Shown here: positions 8,730 to 17,290 of the stretch, in pieces
How positions within the stretch are numbered: the stretch's first letter is position 1
Layout: every line of letters begins with the position of its first letter
Source: Mesorhizobium sp. LSHC420B00
Lineage (GTDB): Bacteria; Pseudomonadota; Alphaproteobacteria; Rhizobiales; Rhizobiaceae
Assembly: GCF_000503055.1 (NCBI RefSeq)
Contig: NZ_AYVY01000008.1
Coordinates: 1 to 56,875 of the forward strand
Direction of reading: 5' to 3'
DNA length: 56,875 bases
Translations under genes and position numbers: made by a program
The notes under the pieces: generated by a model
Database searches by the model: none
Told to the model about the DNA's origin: nothing
Seen by the model: the letters and a program-made list of their open reading frames with translations, nothing else

Positions 8730-8892
8730 ACGTTGGCGGCTCTGGTCTTTGTTCTCAATCTCGGCCTGTATGTGCAGTGTCCGACCTGCTATTGAACGGT
8801 TGCCAGCAGCCACGCAACCGGCCCTGTGATCTTCTGGCGGCCTCTCGTCATTGTAACCATATTCGGTTAGATCACGCGCCGGAGACCGCGAC

Positions 8893-9645
8893 ATGGCTGA
8901 ACCCGACACCAGAAAAACCATCGTGCTGACCGGCGCCAGCCGTGGCATCGGCCATGCCACGGTCAAGCGCTTTTCACGCGAAGGCTGGCGCGTCATCACC
9001 TGCTCGCGTCAGGCCTTTGCCGAGGACTGCCCGTGGCCGGCCGGCCCGGAAGACCACATCAAGGTCGATCTCGCCGACCAGGAAGATGTCGGCATCGCCA
9101 TCTCCGAGATCCGCCACCGGCTCGAGGCCCATGGCGGGCAGTTGCACGCGCTGGTCAACAATGCCGGCATCTCGCCGAAGCTCAAGGACGGCAACAGCCG
9201 CATGAACTCGATCGACACGCCGATGCATGTCTGGCGCGACGTCTTCCAGGTGAATTTCTTCGCGCCGATCATGCTGGCGCGGGGCCTGTTCAAGGAGCTG
9301 GCGTCAGCCAAGGGTTCGATCGTCAACGTCACCTCGATCGCCGGCACCCGCGTGCATCCTTTCGCCGGCACCGCCTACGCGACCTCGAAGGCGGCACTCG
9401 GCTCGCTGACGCGCGAGATGGCGCATGATTTCGGTCCGCACGGCATTCGCGTCAACGCCATTGCGCCGGGCGAGATCGACACCGCGATCCTGTCGCCGGG
9501 CACGGAAAAAATCGTCGAGACCATTCCGCTGAGGCGGCTCGGCACCACCGCGGAAGTCGCCGACATCATCTTCTTCCTGTGCTCGCAGCAGGCGTCCTAC
9601 GTGACCGGCTCGGAAATCCACATCAACGGCGGCCAGCACGTTTGA
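8893..9645 (+). CDS. SDR family oxidoreductase
   Basis: Classical short-chain dehydrogenase/reductase, 250 aa, NAD(P)-dependent. The Rossmann glycine motif is TGASRGIG (14-21), the NNAG motif is LVNNAGIS, the catalytic Ser lies in NVTSIAG, and the catalytic pair is YATSK. The C-terminal GSEIHINGGQHV is typical of 3-oxoacyl reductase-like SDRs. Basic residues after the second strand (CSRQ) suggest NADP(H). Substrate unknown. It stands alone: the upstream gap holds the possible third helix of the preceding gene, and the downstream convergent gap holds a RIME-like palindrome. Confidence 0.93.
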   Translation: MAEPDTRKTIVLTGASRGIGHATVKRFSREGWRVITCSRQAFAEDCPWPAGPEDHIKVDLADQEDVGIAISEIRHRLEAHGGQLHALVNNAGISPKLKDGNSRMNSIDTPMHVWRDVFQVNFFAPIMLARGLFKELASAKGSIVNVTSIAGTRVHPFAGTAYATSKAALGSLTREMAHDFGPHGIRVNAIAPGEIDTAILSPGTEKIVETIPLRRLGTTAEVADIIFFLCSQQASYVTGSEIHINGGQHV

Positions 9646-9671
9646 GCGGTTGGTTTTGATCAATCGTTGAC

Positions 9672-9753
9672 GCTGCCCCTCATCCCCCTGCCGGGACCTT
9701 CTCCCCGTGAAGAACGGGGAGAAGGGGCTTGACCGCTACGCTGGCGGGGCAGC
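9672..9753. repeat. RIME-like palindromic intergenic repeat
   Basis: Outer inverted repeat GCTGCCCC (9672-9679) / GGGGCAGC (9746-9753) encloses a 12-bp perfect inner stem, CCTTCTCCCCGT (9697-9708) / ACGGGGAGAAGG (9714-9725). The same GCTGCCCCTCATCC...CCTTCTCCCCGT sequence recurs at 12667. It lies between the convergent SDR and antiporter genes, where it may form the 3' ends of both mRNAs. Confidence 0.75.
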
Positions 9754-9759
9754 GCAGGC

Positions 9760-11532
9760 TTAGGCTGCCGTGGGCGCTTTCGGTGCTGCCAAAACCTCCT
9801 CGACGATCCCGCGGGCGATCTCGCGTTCACCCATGATGACGGTGTCGGCACCAAGGCCCTTGAGGTGCTCGACCTCGGCATCGGAATGGGCGCGGGCGAT
9901 GATCTCGATTGTCTGATTGGCGGCGCGGGCGCGCAGCACGACCTGCCCGGCCTCGAAGGCGTTGGGGATGGCCAGGATCAGCCGCTTCGCGCCCTCGGCA
10001 TTGGATGCGGCGAACACGTCGCCATTCGCCGCGTTGCCGGCCACGGTTTCGACGCCTTCGGCCTTGAGCTTCGCCAACGTCTTGTCGGCATCCTCGATGA
10101 CGAGGAAGGGCAGGGCGGCCTGCTTCAGCGACGCGCCGACGAGGCTGCCGACGCGGCCGTAGCCGATCAGGATGGTGTGGCCGGTCAGCCTCGTCCTGGG
10201 CGGCGGGCCATCCTCCTTCGCGGGCGCCGCGACCGAAGCCACCTGGCCGGGTTCGGTCGCCGGGCCGATCGGCCTTGCTTCGCCGGACGGCGCCGTCCTG
10301 CCGGCGCGTGCTTCCAGCCAGGGTTTCATCCGGTCGGCGGCAAGAAACATCAGCGGATTGAGGACGATCGACAGGATGGCGCCGGCGAGGATGAGGTCGC
10401 GACCTTGTTCGGGCAGCAGTTTCAGCCCGACGCCGAGTTCGGCCAGGATGAACGAGAATTCGCCGATCTGGGCAAGGCTTGCCGAAATCATCAATGCCGT
10501 TGCGACCGGATAGCGGAAAACGACGACGATGACGAAGGCTGCCAGCGACTTGCCGATAACGATGATGGCCAGCGTCGCCAGGATCGGCCAGCCATTGCTG
10601 ATCAGGCTGAACGGGTCGAACAGCATGCCGACCGAAACGAAGAACAGCACGGAAAAGGCGTCGCGCAGCGGCAGCGATTCCTCGGCCGCCCGATGGCTGA
10701 GTTCGGATTCGCTCATGATCATGCCGGCGAAGAAAGCGCCGAGAGCCAGCGACACGCCGAACAGCTTGGCCGCGCCGAAGGCGACGCCAAGCGCAATCGC
10801 AAGCACCGCCAGCCGGAACAGTTCGCGCGATCCGGTATGGGCGACGTAGTGCAGGATCCAGGGGATAAGCCGGCGGCCGACCACCAGCATGACCACGACA
10901 AAGGCCGCGACCTTGGCCAGTGTGATGCCGACGACGCCCCAGACGCCGTAGCTCGCCGGCAGCGACAGCAGACCGCCGGAGCGCACCTCCACCTGCTCCT
11001 GGCCGCCGAGCACGCCGGCCAATGCCGGCAAAAGCACCAGCGCCAGCACCATCGCCAGATCCTCGACGATCAGCCAGCCGACAGCGATGCGGCCACGCTC
11101 GGTCTCGATCAGCCGCCGCTCCTGCAGCGCGCGCAACAGCACCACGGTCGAGGCCACGGAAAGCGCCAGGCCGAAGACCAGCCCGGCGCCCATCGACCAG
11201 CCGAGCATCCAGGCGAGGCCGGCGCCAAGGGCTGTCGCGAAGCCGATCTGCACGATGGCGCCGGGCACGGCGATGGCGCGGACCGACAACAGGTCCTTCA
11301 GCGAGAAATGCAGGCCGACGCCGAACATCAGCAGGATGACGCCGATCTCGGCCAGTTCATTGGCGAGGCCGGCATCGGCAACGAAACCCGGCGTGTTCGG
11401 TCCAACCAGAACGCCGGCGATGAGATAGCCTACCAGCGGCGGCACGCGAAAACGGTTGGCAAGTGCGCCGAAGACGAAAGCCAGCCCCAGACCGGCAACG
11501 ATGGTGGCGATAAGGGGCGTGTCATGCGGCAT
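9760..11532 (-). CDS. ybaL: YbaL/KefB-type monovalent cation:proton antiporter (CPA2) with RCK domain
   Basis: Inner membrane cation/proton antiporter, 590 aa. The N-terminus (LANRFRVPPLVGYLIAGVLVGP, then LAEIGVILLMFGVGLHFSLKDL) matches the YbaL branch of CPA2 proteins closely. About 12 hydrophobic helices fill residues 5-400, followed by a polar linker and a TrkA-N/RCK nucleotide-binding domain from about 440, with GHTILIGYGRVGS as its Rossmann glycine motif and a following acidic IEDAD. Likely exports K+ or Na+ in exchange for protons, gated by nucleotide or redox ligands. No KefF/KefG ancillary gene is adjacent. Confidence 0.9.
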   Translation of the reverse strand: MPHDTPLIATIVAGLGLAFVFGALANRFRVPPLVGYLIAGVLVGPNTPGFVADAGLANELAEIGVILLMFGVGLHFSLKDLLSVRAIAVPGAIVQIGFATALGAGLAWMLGWSMGAGLVFGLALSVASTVVLLRALQERRLIETERGRIAVGWLIVEDLAMVLALVLLPALAGVLGGQEQVEVRSGGLLSLPASYGVWGVVGITLAKVAAFVVVMLVVGRRLIPWILHYVAHTGSRELFRLAVLAIALGVAFGAAKLFGVSLALGAFFAGMIMSESELSHRAAEESLPLRDAFSVLFFVSVGMLFDPFSLISNGWPILATLAIIVIGKSLAAFVIVVVFRYPVATALMISASLAQIGEFSFILAELGVGLKLLPEQGRDLILAGAILSIVLNPLMFLAADRMKPWLEARAGRTAPSGEARPIGPATEPGQVASVAAPAKEDGPPPRTRLTGHTILIGYGRVGSLVGASLKQAALPFLVIEDADKTLAKLKAEGVETVAGNAANGDVFAASNAEGAKRLILAIPNAFEAGQVVLRARAANQTIEIIARAHSDAEVEHLKGLGADTVIMGEREIARGIVEEVLAAPKAPTAA

Positions 11533-11983
11533 TGTCTATGGAGCGCCTTCAGGAATTGCCATGTCGGACGTGCGCCGCCCGAAAGCCGCCGCCTCGGCAG
11601 TATGGGGGCTCGGACAGTCGCGAGACAACCCGCAATCCCCATGAAATCGATGGCAAAGAAGCAAAAGGCAGAGAGCCGGTAAGCGTTGCCACCCGGCGCG
11701 GCCTGCTCTAGGCAGGCGATTGATACGGAAAAGGGCTTATCCCGTTCGCGCAGGCAGACGCTGCTAATTGTGCATTGATAGAACTGAGATTCATCCGTTA
11801 GCAGACCGAAGCGGTCCTCGGGATGGAAGATGGGTGCGACGCATCAGGCACGATTCGCCAACCCGTGTCCTGTCAGATCGTGGCAGCCTCCTACTGCGCC
11901 ACAGGCGTTTTTGAAGCCGGGCGCTTGCGGATGAGACAATCTTCGACAAAGACTTTGGGAAAGCGGAGAACCTTGGAGGAAGT
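11533..11983. other. 451-bp intergenic region, no supported gene
   Basis: Divergent gap between the antiporter (-) and a GNAT gene (+). Short open frames exist on both strands but none has coding character or a convincing start signal. Base composition falls noticeably after about 11720, and the low-GC character continues into the GNAT gene, as expected of an acquired patch. No tRNA, integrase, direct repeat pair or strong promoter was identified. Confidence 0.5.
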
Positions 11984-12481
11984 ATGGTTGAAATCGCCAA
12001 TACAGCCGCAGAGCACATTGAGAGTTTCCATGCGGCTCTCGACGTTGTCGCGCGGGAGCGAAAATACCTGACCATGCTTGAAGCGTTCCCGCTTCCTGAG
12101 ACACGCGATTTCGTTTTGAATATGATTAAGCAGCGAAACCCGCATATCGTGGCGACGGAAGGAGACCGCGTTGTGGGATGGTGCGACATCACCCGCCATT
12201 TCTTTCCATCTCACGCTCATCGCGGAAGTTTAGCGATAGGAATCATACCCGATTATCGTGGACAAGGATTGGGCCGTCGCCTTATCACCGCCGCCTTAGA
12301 AAAGGCTCGGCAAGAAAACTTCGTTCGCGTTGAACTCTCGGTCCACGCCGATAATAGCCGGGCCATAACGCTGTATGAGAAAACTGGTTTCGTTACGGAA
12401 GGTGTCCTCAGGCGTAGTGTTTGCATTGATGGTCGCTATGTCGACACCATCTGCATGGCCGTGATGCTCGACGGTCAATGA
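11984..12481 (+). CDS. GNAT family N-acetyltransferase
   Basis: GNAT fold acetyltransferase, 165 aa. The acetyl-CoA binding loop is DYRGQGLGRRLI (Q/R-x-x-G-x-G/A), and the C-terminal signature is NSRAITLYEKTGFVTEG followed by GRYVDTICMAVML. This pattern resembles RimJ/RimL or phosphinothricin-type N-acetyltransferases that act on small molecules or protein N-termini. The substrate is unknown. The start is supported by TTGGAGGAAGT immediately before the ATG. Codon use and GC are lower than in the neighbours, and RIME-like repeats lie just downstream, both suggesting recent acquisition. Confidence 0.88.
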   Translation: MVEIANTAAEHIESFHAALDVVARERKYLTMLEAFPLPETRDFVLNMIKQRNPHIVATEGDRVVGWCDITRHFFPSHAHRGSLAIGIIPDYRGQGLGRRLITAALEKARQENFVRVELSVHADNSRAITLYEKTGFVTEGVLRRSVCIDGRYVDTICMAVMLDGQ

Positions 12482-12603
12482 CGATGCTGGCGCATCCCGA
12501 CCGACAGTACGTTTTGTCGCCGTGATCCGGCCCCCGGTCAGCTTTGAACCGATTGGAACGTGGCGAAGGAGGCCCATTTCGACATCTTCCGGAGCGAGGC
12601 TTG

Positions 12604-12826
12604 GAGGGTGAACGTGCCGCCTTGTGTTTCTCTCCTCACCCTTGCGTCGGGGTGGGAGGGCGGAACGCTGCCCCTCATCCGCCTACCGGCACCTTCTCCC
12701 CGTAAGTGACAGGGAGAAGGGGCTTGGACGCAACGCTGGCAACCCCCTCTCCCCGTCTTTCACGGGGGTCCGAAGGACGGGCGAGACAAGCGGCTCGCCC
12801 CGGAATGGGTAAGGGTGAGGGGCAGC
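12604..12826. repeat. Composite RIME-like repeat
   Basis: The 420-bp gap between the GNAT gene and the host-attachment gene is mostly a mosaic of palindromes. GCTGCCCCTCA (12667-12677) is matched perfectly by TGAGGGGCAGC (12816-12826). Inside lie CCTTCTCCCCGT...AGGGAGAAGG near 12690-12720 and CTCCCCGTCTTTCACGGGGG near 12752. A further CTCACCC/GGGTGGG palindrome precedes it (about 12632-12658). The first block is nearly identical to the repeat at 9672. No coding sequence is seen in 12482-12901. Confidence 0.75.
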
Positions 12827-12901
12827 ACAAACCTGATGCGATTGCCCTGGGCTGCTTCAGCCTCACGATCAATAAGGAATGTACGCACCGCCGATGCCCG
12901 A

Positions 12902-13351
12902 TCAGGTCGCCTGCAGCAGGCTCTCGATATCGGGTATGCTGTGGTTGGTCAGCGTCTTTGGAATTTCGGCCGTTATCTTGTCGGTGACCTCCTTGTGCAG
13001 TTTCCGGCGCATGTCGCCCAGCACTGGCGGCGGTGCGATCAGCACGATCTCCTTGAAGGTGCCGCGATGCGCGAGCTTGTAGAGCCGGTCGGCAATCTCG
13101 TCGGCAAAACGCTCCTTGCCGAGGCGGTGCCAATCGGTGTCCTCGACCGCACTGCGGTGGACGGAAGGGCCGTCGCTGTAGCGGCCGGGGCGGTCCGTGC
13201 CTTGCTCTCGGGTTGCCGGATTTTCCTGCTCCATCTCGTGCACGACCTGAAGGTCGGGATATTGGACGTCTCCACGGTTCTCGAGGAACAGCGCCTTTTC
13301 GCCATCTGCCACCACGATCCACAGTCCGCGTTTCAGTCTGACGTTGCTCAT
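12902..13351 (-). CDS. Host attachment family protein (BaeRF-like)
   Basis: Protein of 149 aa of the host attachment (AtsE) family, a set related to bacterial/archaeal eRF1-like (BaeRF) domains. Characteristic features are LWIVVADGEKALFLEN near the N-terminus, a central hydrophilic loop with HRSAVEDTDWHRLGKERFADEIADRL, and EIVLIAPPPVLGDMRRKLH at the core strand-loop-helix. The name comes from an Agrobacterium plant-attachment phenotype; the biochemical role is not settled. It stands alone, facing away from the sulfate assimilation cluster. Confidence 0.85.
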   Translation of the reverse strand: MSNVRLKRGLWIVVADGEKALFLENRGDVQYPDLQVVHEMEQENPATREQGTDRPGRYSDGPSVHRSAVEDTDWHRLGKERFADEIADRLYKLAHRGTFKEIVLIAPPPVLGDMRRKLHKEVTDKITAEIPKTLTNHSIPDIESLLQAT

Positions 13352-13792
13352 GGGGCGCTCCTTTTTGATTTTTCAAGCCCATAGCCGGGCCTTTGCCGCA
13401 GGGGCATGACCGGGCTTGGCCCTATAGAGCAAACGCGTGCCGAGGCGTGAATGTTCCGGTACTCGGACCCGGTATCTCCGACAGGAGCCGGCGAGAGCGC
13501 CAGGCTGTCTTTGATGGCTCGGCTGGCATGCGGCGGCTTTAATCTACTAAATTGGTAGAAATTGGAAAAATCTGTTTTGTGGCTGGCTCGGCAAGCCGCT
13601 AGAAAGGCAGCGGATCAAGGGCCGCAACAGCAGCTTCAATCCGCTCCGCATCTGAATGTGGAATATTTTTCTCTTGGCCGTTATGCTTGCAGAAAAGAGA
13701 TTGCCTGCTACGAAGCGATGCGCGAGTGGGTGCCTTCTGGTTTTTCGCGGCCCCGCGTAGAACTGGCAAACGGTTCCAGGATTCCGCTCGTC
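13352..13792. other. 441-bp divergent regulatory region
   Basis: The region separates the host-attachment gene (-) from cysG (+). Its visible content is the palindrome at 13544-13558. The cysG reading frame is open upstream to 13562, but that stretch lacks family similarity and is AT-richer than coding DNA here, so it is read as promoter and leader. No small gene is supported. Confidence 0.5.
13544..13558 (+). promoter_or_regulatory. Palindromic operator candidate of the sulfate assimilation cluster
   Basis: CTACTAAATTGGTAG is an odd-centred palindrome with one mismatch (CTACTAA against CTACCAA). The sequence and size resemble sites of Rrf2-type regulators (CymR/IscR relatives), which control cysteine metabolism in several bacteria. 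Its place about 235 bases before cysG fits a regulator of this operon, but the regulator is not in the window. Confidence 0.4.
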
Positions 13793-15244
13793 ATGCCGCA
13801 AGCCAAGCCTAAGCTCAATGCCTTTCCCGTCTTCATGCGGGTCGAGGGCGAAGCCGTCGCCATCGTCGGCGGCGGCGAGGAAGCGCTGGCCAAGGCGCGG
13901 CTGCTCGCTCAGTCGAGCGCTGTGCTGCGCATCGTCAGCGATGCCGCAAGCGCCGATCTGCTGGCCTGCATCGCCGAGACGGGCGCCACCCACATTGCCG
14001 ACGCCTATAATGCAGCACATCTCAATGGTGCGGTGATGGTGTTTGCCGCCAGCGGCGATGAGGCGCTCGACCGCCGCGTTGCCGGGGATGCGCGCCGGCT
14101 GGGCATTCCGGTCAATGCCGTCGACCGGCCGGAGCTCTGCGATTTCTTCACGCCGGCACTGGTCAACCGCGCGCCGGTCGCCATTGCCATCGGCACGGAA
14201 GGTGCCGGCCCGGTGCTTGCGCAGATGCTGCGCAGCCGCATCGACCGCATGCTGTCGCCCTCGCTCGGGCCGCTCGCGGCACTTGCCGCGTCGTTTCGCG
14301 GCGCCGCCGAAAAGCTGCTGCCGAAGGGCAATGCCCGCCGCCGCTTCTGGAGCGATTTCTTTGGCGGCGCGCCGGCCCGTGCCGTGGAGGCCGGCGAGCT
14401 TTCGCAGGCGCATGATGCCGCCGTCGGCCTGCTGCTTTCGAACGAACCGGCATCGGGCCATATCGCGCTTGTAGGCGCCGGTCCCGGCGCCGAGGACCTT
14501 TTGACGCTGCGCGCCCATCGCCTGCTGATGGAAGCCGACGTGATCGTCCATGACGCGCTGGTGCCGGAGGCCATCGTCGCCATGGGCCGCCGCGATGCCG
14601 AACGCCTGCCGGTCGGCAAGCGCAAGGGCTGCCATTCCAAGAGCCAGGCCGAGATCAATGCGCTGCTGGTCGAGCTTGGCCACGCCGGCAAGCGCGTCGT
14701 GCGGCTGAAGTCCGGCGACCCGCTGGTGTTCGGCCGGGCCGGCGAGGAGATGGCGGCACTTCGCGATGCCGGCGTCGCCTACGAAGTGGTTCCGGGCGTC
14801 ACCGCGGCCTTCGCCGCCGCCGCCGATTTCGAACTGCCGCTGACGTTGCGCGGCGTGTCGTCGTCGATGGTGTTCACCACCGGCCACGACCTCAAGAGAA
14901 ATTCGCTGCCCGATTGGGCAAAGCTCGCCATTTCGGGCGCGACGGTCGCCGTCTATATGGGGCGCTCGGTCGCCGCCGAGGTCGCCGGCCGGCTGATCGA
15001 AGCCGGCCTGTCGCCGGACACGGCCGTCGCCGTGGTCGAGAATGCCAGTCTTGCCAACCGCCGCCGTTTCCACGGCACGCTCGCCGACCTGCCGTCGCTG
15101 GAGGCGCGCGCCGACCTCAGCGGCCCGGTGATGACGATCATCGGCGACGCCGTCGCCGGCGCCAATTTCGAACGGTCCGAGCCGCTGGCCGCACACAGGC
15201 AGGACAGCGTGGCCCCTGCTGCCGCGGAAGGAGTGAACCAATGA
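13793..15244 (+). CDS. cysG: Siroheme synthase
   Basis: Multifunctional siroheme synthase, 483 aa. The N-terminal half (1-210) is precorrin-2 dehydrogenase/sirohydrochlorin ferrochelatase, with AIVGGGEEALAKARLL as its NAD motif. The C-terminal half (about 220-470) is uroporphyrinogen-III C-methyltransferase, with VGAGPGAEDLLTLRA, DALVPEAI, RLKSGDPLVFGRAGEE and EVVPGVTAA. It makes the siroheme required by the sulfite reductase encoded two genes downstream. The ATG at 13793 is chosen over upstream in-frame starts because family similarity begins at NAFPVFMRVEGE. Its stop overlaps the next start (ATGA), indicating translational coupling. Confidence 0.94.
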   Translation: MPQAKPKLNAFPVFMRVEGEAVAIVGGGEEALAKARLLAQSSAVLRIVSDAASADLLACIAETGATHIADAYNAAHLNGAVMVFAASGDEALDRRVAGDARRLGIPVNAVDRPELCDFFTPALVNRAPVAIAIGTEGAGPVLAQMLRSRIDRMLSPSLGPLAALAASFRGAAEKLLPKGNARRRFWSDFFGGAPARAVEAGELSQAHDAAVGLLLSNEPASGHIALVGAGPGAEDLLTLRAHRLLMEADVIVHDALVPEAIVAMGRRDAERLPVGKRKGCHSKSQAEINALLVELGHAGKRVVRLKSGDPLVFGRAGEEMAALRDAGVAYEVVPGVTAAFAAAADFELPLTLRGVSSSMVFTTGHDLKRNSLPDWAKLAISGATVAVYMGRSVAAEVAGRLIEAGLSPDTAVAVVENASLANRRRFHGTLADLPSLEARADLSGPVMTIIGDAVAGANFERSEPLAAHRQDSVAPAAAEGVNQ

Positions 15245-15546
15245 AAGTGCTGACCGCGAACCGTCTCGCCGACGGCATAGCCGTCTGGTACGCCAATGGC
15301 GGCTGGGCCGAGATCATCGACCATGCCGACATCGCCCATGACAAGGCGGCCGAGGACCGGCTGGAGGCGATCGGCGCCAAGGCCTCCGCCGACAATGAGG
15401 TGGTCGACGTCAATCTGATCGACGTGACTGTGGTCAACGGCACTGTCGAGGCGGTCCGGCTGCGCGAAAAGATCCGTGCCGCCGGCCCGACCACCCGCCA
15501 CGATCTGGGCAAGCAGGCCCGTCCGCAGGCCGCACGCGCGGCATAG
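15241..15546 (+). CDS. DUF2849 protein of the sulfite reductase operon
   Basis: Small protein of 101 aa, MKVLTANRLADGIAVWY..., with the DUF2849 pattern: an N-terminal strand-rich segment in which decoration of VWY and W residues precedes an acidic VVDVNLIDVTV. This family is found almost only between cysG and cysI in alphaproteobacteria. Its function is unestablished; the gene context suggests help with sulfite reductase assembly or electron supply. The ATG overlaps the cysG stop by one base pair step (ATGA), and the Arg/Ala-rich tail ends in TAG at 15544. Confidence 0.85.
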   Translation: MKVLTANRLADGIAVWYANGGWAEIIDHADIAHDKAAEDRLEAIGAKASADNEVVDVNLIDVTVVNGTVEAVRLREKIRAAGPTTRHDLGKQARPQAARAA

Positions 15547-15619
15547 ATGACACAAGCATGATCCCGATCGTGCTCGAACGAAGAAAATAACGGGCGGACG
15601 CGCCCGGAAAGACCTGAAA

Positions 15620-17290
15620 ATGTACCGTTACGATGAGTTCGACCACGATTTCGTCAAGGCCCGCGTCGCCGAGTTCAGCGACCAGGTCGCACGGCGGCTT
15701 GCCGGCGAGATCACCGAGGACCAGTTCCGGCCGCTTCGGCTGATGAACGGCGTCTATCTACAGCTGCATGCCTATATGCTGCGCATCGCCGTGCCCTACG
15801 GCACGCTGAACAGCAAGCAACTGCGTATGCTCGGCCACATCGCACGCAAATACGACAAGGGTTATGGGCATTTCACGACCCGCCAGAACATCCAGTTCAA
15901 CTGGCCGGCGTTGTCGGACATCCCGGCGATCCTGGCGGACCTGGCAAGCGTCGAGATGCACGCCATCCAGACCAGTGGCAACTGCATTCGCAACGTCACC
16001 GCCGACCACTTCGCCGGCGCCGCCGCCGACGAGGTTGCCGATCCGCGCCCCTATGCCGAAATCCTGCGGCAATGGTCGTCGGTGCATCCGGAGTTTTCGT
16101 TCCTGCCGCGAAAATTCAAGATCGCGGTGACCGGCGCCGAGCGCGACCGCGCCGCCATCCAGACGCATGACATCGGCCTGCATCTGAAGAAGAACGCCGC
16201 CGGCGAGCTTGGTTTCGCCGTCTATGTCGGCGGCGGCCAGGGCCGCACGCCGATGGTGGCCAAGAAGATCCGCGACTTCCTGCCCGAAGCGGATCTGTTG
16301 TCCTACTGCACGGCGATCCTGCGCGTTTACAACCTCTACGGCCGTCGCGACAACAAGTTCAAGGCGCGCATCAAGATCCTGGTCCACGAGACCGGCGTCG
16401 AGGAGATCACCCGCCAGGTCGAGGCCGAATGGCAGGAGTTGAAGGACGCCGAGCTGAGGCTGCCGGAAGAAGACATCCGCGCCATCGACGCCTATTTCGC
16501 GCCGCCGGCGCTTGTCGATCGGCCGGAAGGCGACGAGGCGGTCAAGCTTGCCCGACTCGACTCGAAGAGCTTTTCCGAATGGCTGGACCAGAATGTGGTC
16601 ACCCATCGCCATCCCGACTACGCGGCGGTGACCATCTCGCTCAAGGGCATTGGCGAGACGCCCGGCGACGCCTCCGACAGCCAGATGGAAGCGGTCGCAG
16701 ACATTGCCGAAAAATATTCCTTCGACGAGCTGCGCGTCAGTCACGAGCAGAACCTGATCCTGCCGCATGTCGCGCGTGCCGACCTCAAGGCGGTCTATGA
16801 CGCGCTTGTCGATATCGGGCTGGCGACGGCCAATTCCAACCTGATCAGCGACATCATCTCCTGCCCCGGCCTCGATTATTGCGCGCTGGCGACAGCGCGT
16901 TCGATTCCCGTGGCACAGGAAATCTCGCGGCGCTTCGCCTCGCTGGAGCGCCAGCGCGAGATCGGCGAATTGAAGCTGAAGATTTCCGGGTGCATCAATG
17001 CCTGCGGCCATCACCATGTCGGCCATATCGGCATCCTCGGCGTCGAGAAGAAAGGCGCCGAGCTCTACCAGGTGACGCTCGGCGGCTCGGCCGACGAGAA
17101 CACCTCGGTCGGCGAGATCATCGGCCGCGGCTTCAGTTCGGAAGAGATCACCGATGCCATCGAGCAGATCGTCGAGACCTATCTCGGGCTTCGGCTGGAC
17201 AGAAACGAAAGATTTATCGACGCCTACCGCCGTGTCGGTCCCGCGCCGTTCAAGGAGGCGCTCTATGCTGGCGAAACCAAGGCCGCTTGA
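15620..17290 (+). CDS. cysI: Nitrite/sulfite reductase hemoprotein subunit
   Basis: Assimilatory siroheme-[4Fe-4S] sulfite reductase, 556 aa, reducing sulfite to sulfide with six electrons. It contains two ferredoxin-like half-domains followed by siroheme domains; HFTTRQNIQFNWP and NCIRNVTADHFAG are typical of the nitrite/sulfite reductase family. The cluster cysteines are C415 and C421 (SCPGLDYC) and C458 and C462 (SGCINACG), the C-x5-C and C-x3-C pattern. The length and form (YRYDEFDHDFV start) are those of the ferredoxin-dependent type used in rhizobia, so no CysJ flavoprotein is expected. Its 3' end overlaps cysH by 26 bases. Confidence 0.94.
   Translation: MYRYDEFDHDFVKARVAEFSDQVARRLAGEITEDQFRPLRLMNGVYLQLHAYMLRIAVPYGTLNSKQLRMLGHIARKYDKGYGHFTTRQNIQFNWPALSDIPAILADLASVEMHAIQTSGNCIRNVTADHFAGAAADEVADPRPYAEILRQWSSVHPEFSFLPRKFKIAVTGAERDRAAIQTHDIGLHLKKNAAGELGFAVYVGGGQGRTPMVAKKIRDFLPEADLLSYCTAILRVYNLYGRRDNKFKARIKILVHETGVEEITRQVEAEWQELKDAELRLPEEDIRAIDAYFAPPALVDRPEGDEAVKLARLDSKSFSEWLDQNVVTHRHPDYAAVTISLKGIGETPGDASDSQMEAVADIAEKYSFDELRVSHEQNLILPHVARADLKAVYDALVDIGLATANSNLISDIISCPGLDYCALATARSIPVAQEISRRFASLERQREIGELKLKISGCINACGHHHVGHIGILGVEKKGAELYQVTLGGSADENTSVGEIIGRGFSSEEITDAIEQIVETYLGLRLDRNERFIDAYRRVGPAPFKEALYAGETKAA

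Noticed and set aside
9865..11682. 605-aa plus-strand open frame opposite ybaL
   Set aside because: Repetitive low-complexity translation (Gln/Asp/His rich) typical of antisense of membrane helices.
11823..12220. Small open frames on both strands upstream of and inside the GNAT gene
   Set aside because: Overlap or precede the better-supported GNAT frame and lack start signals.
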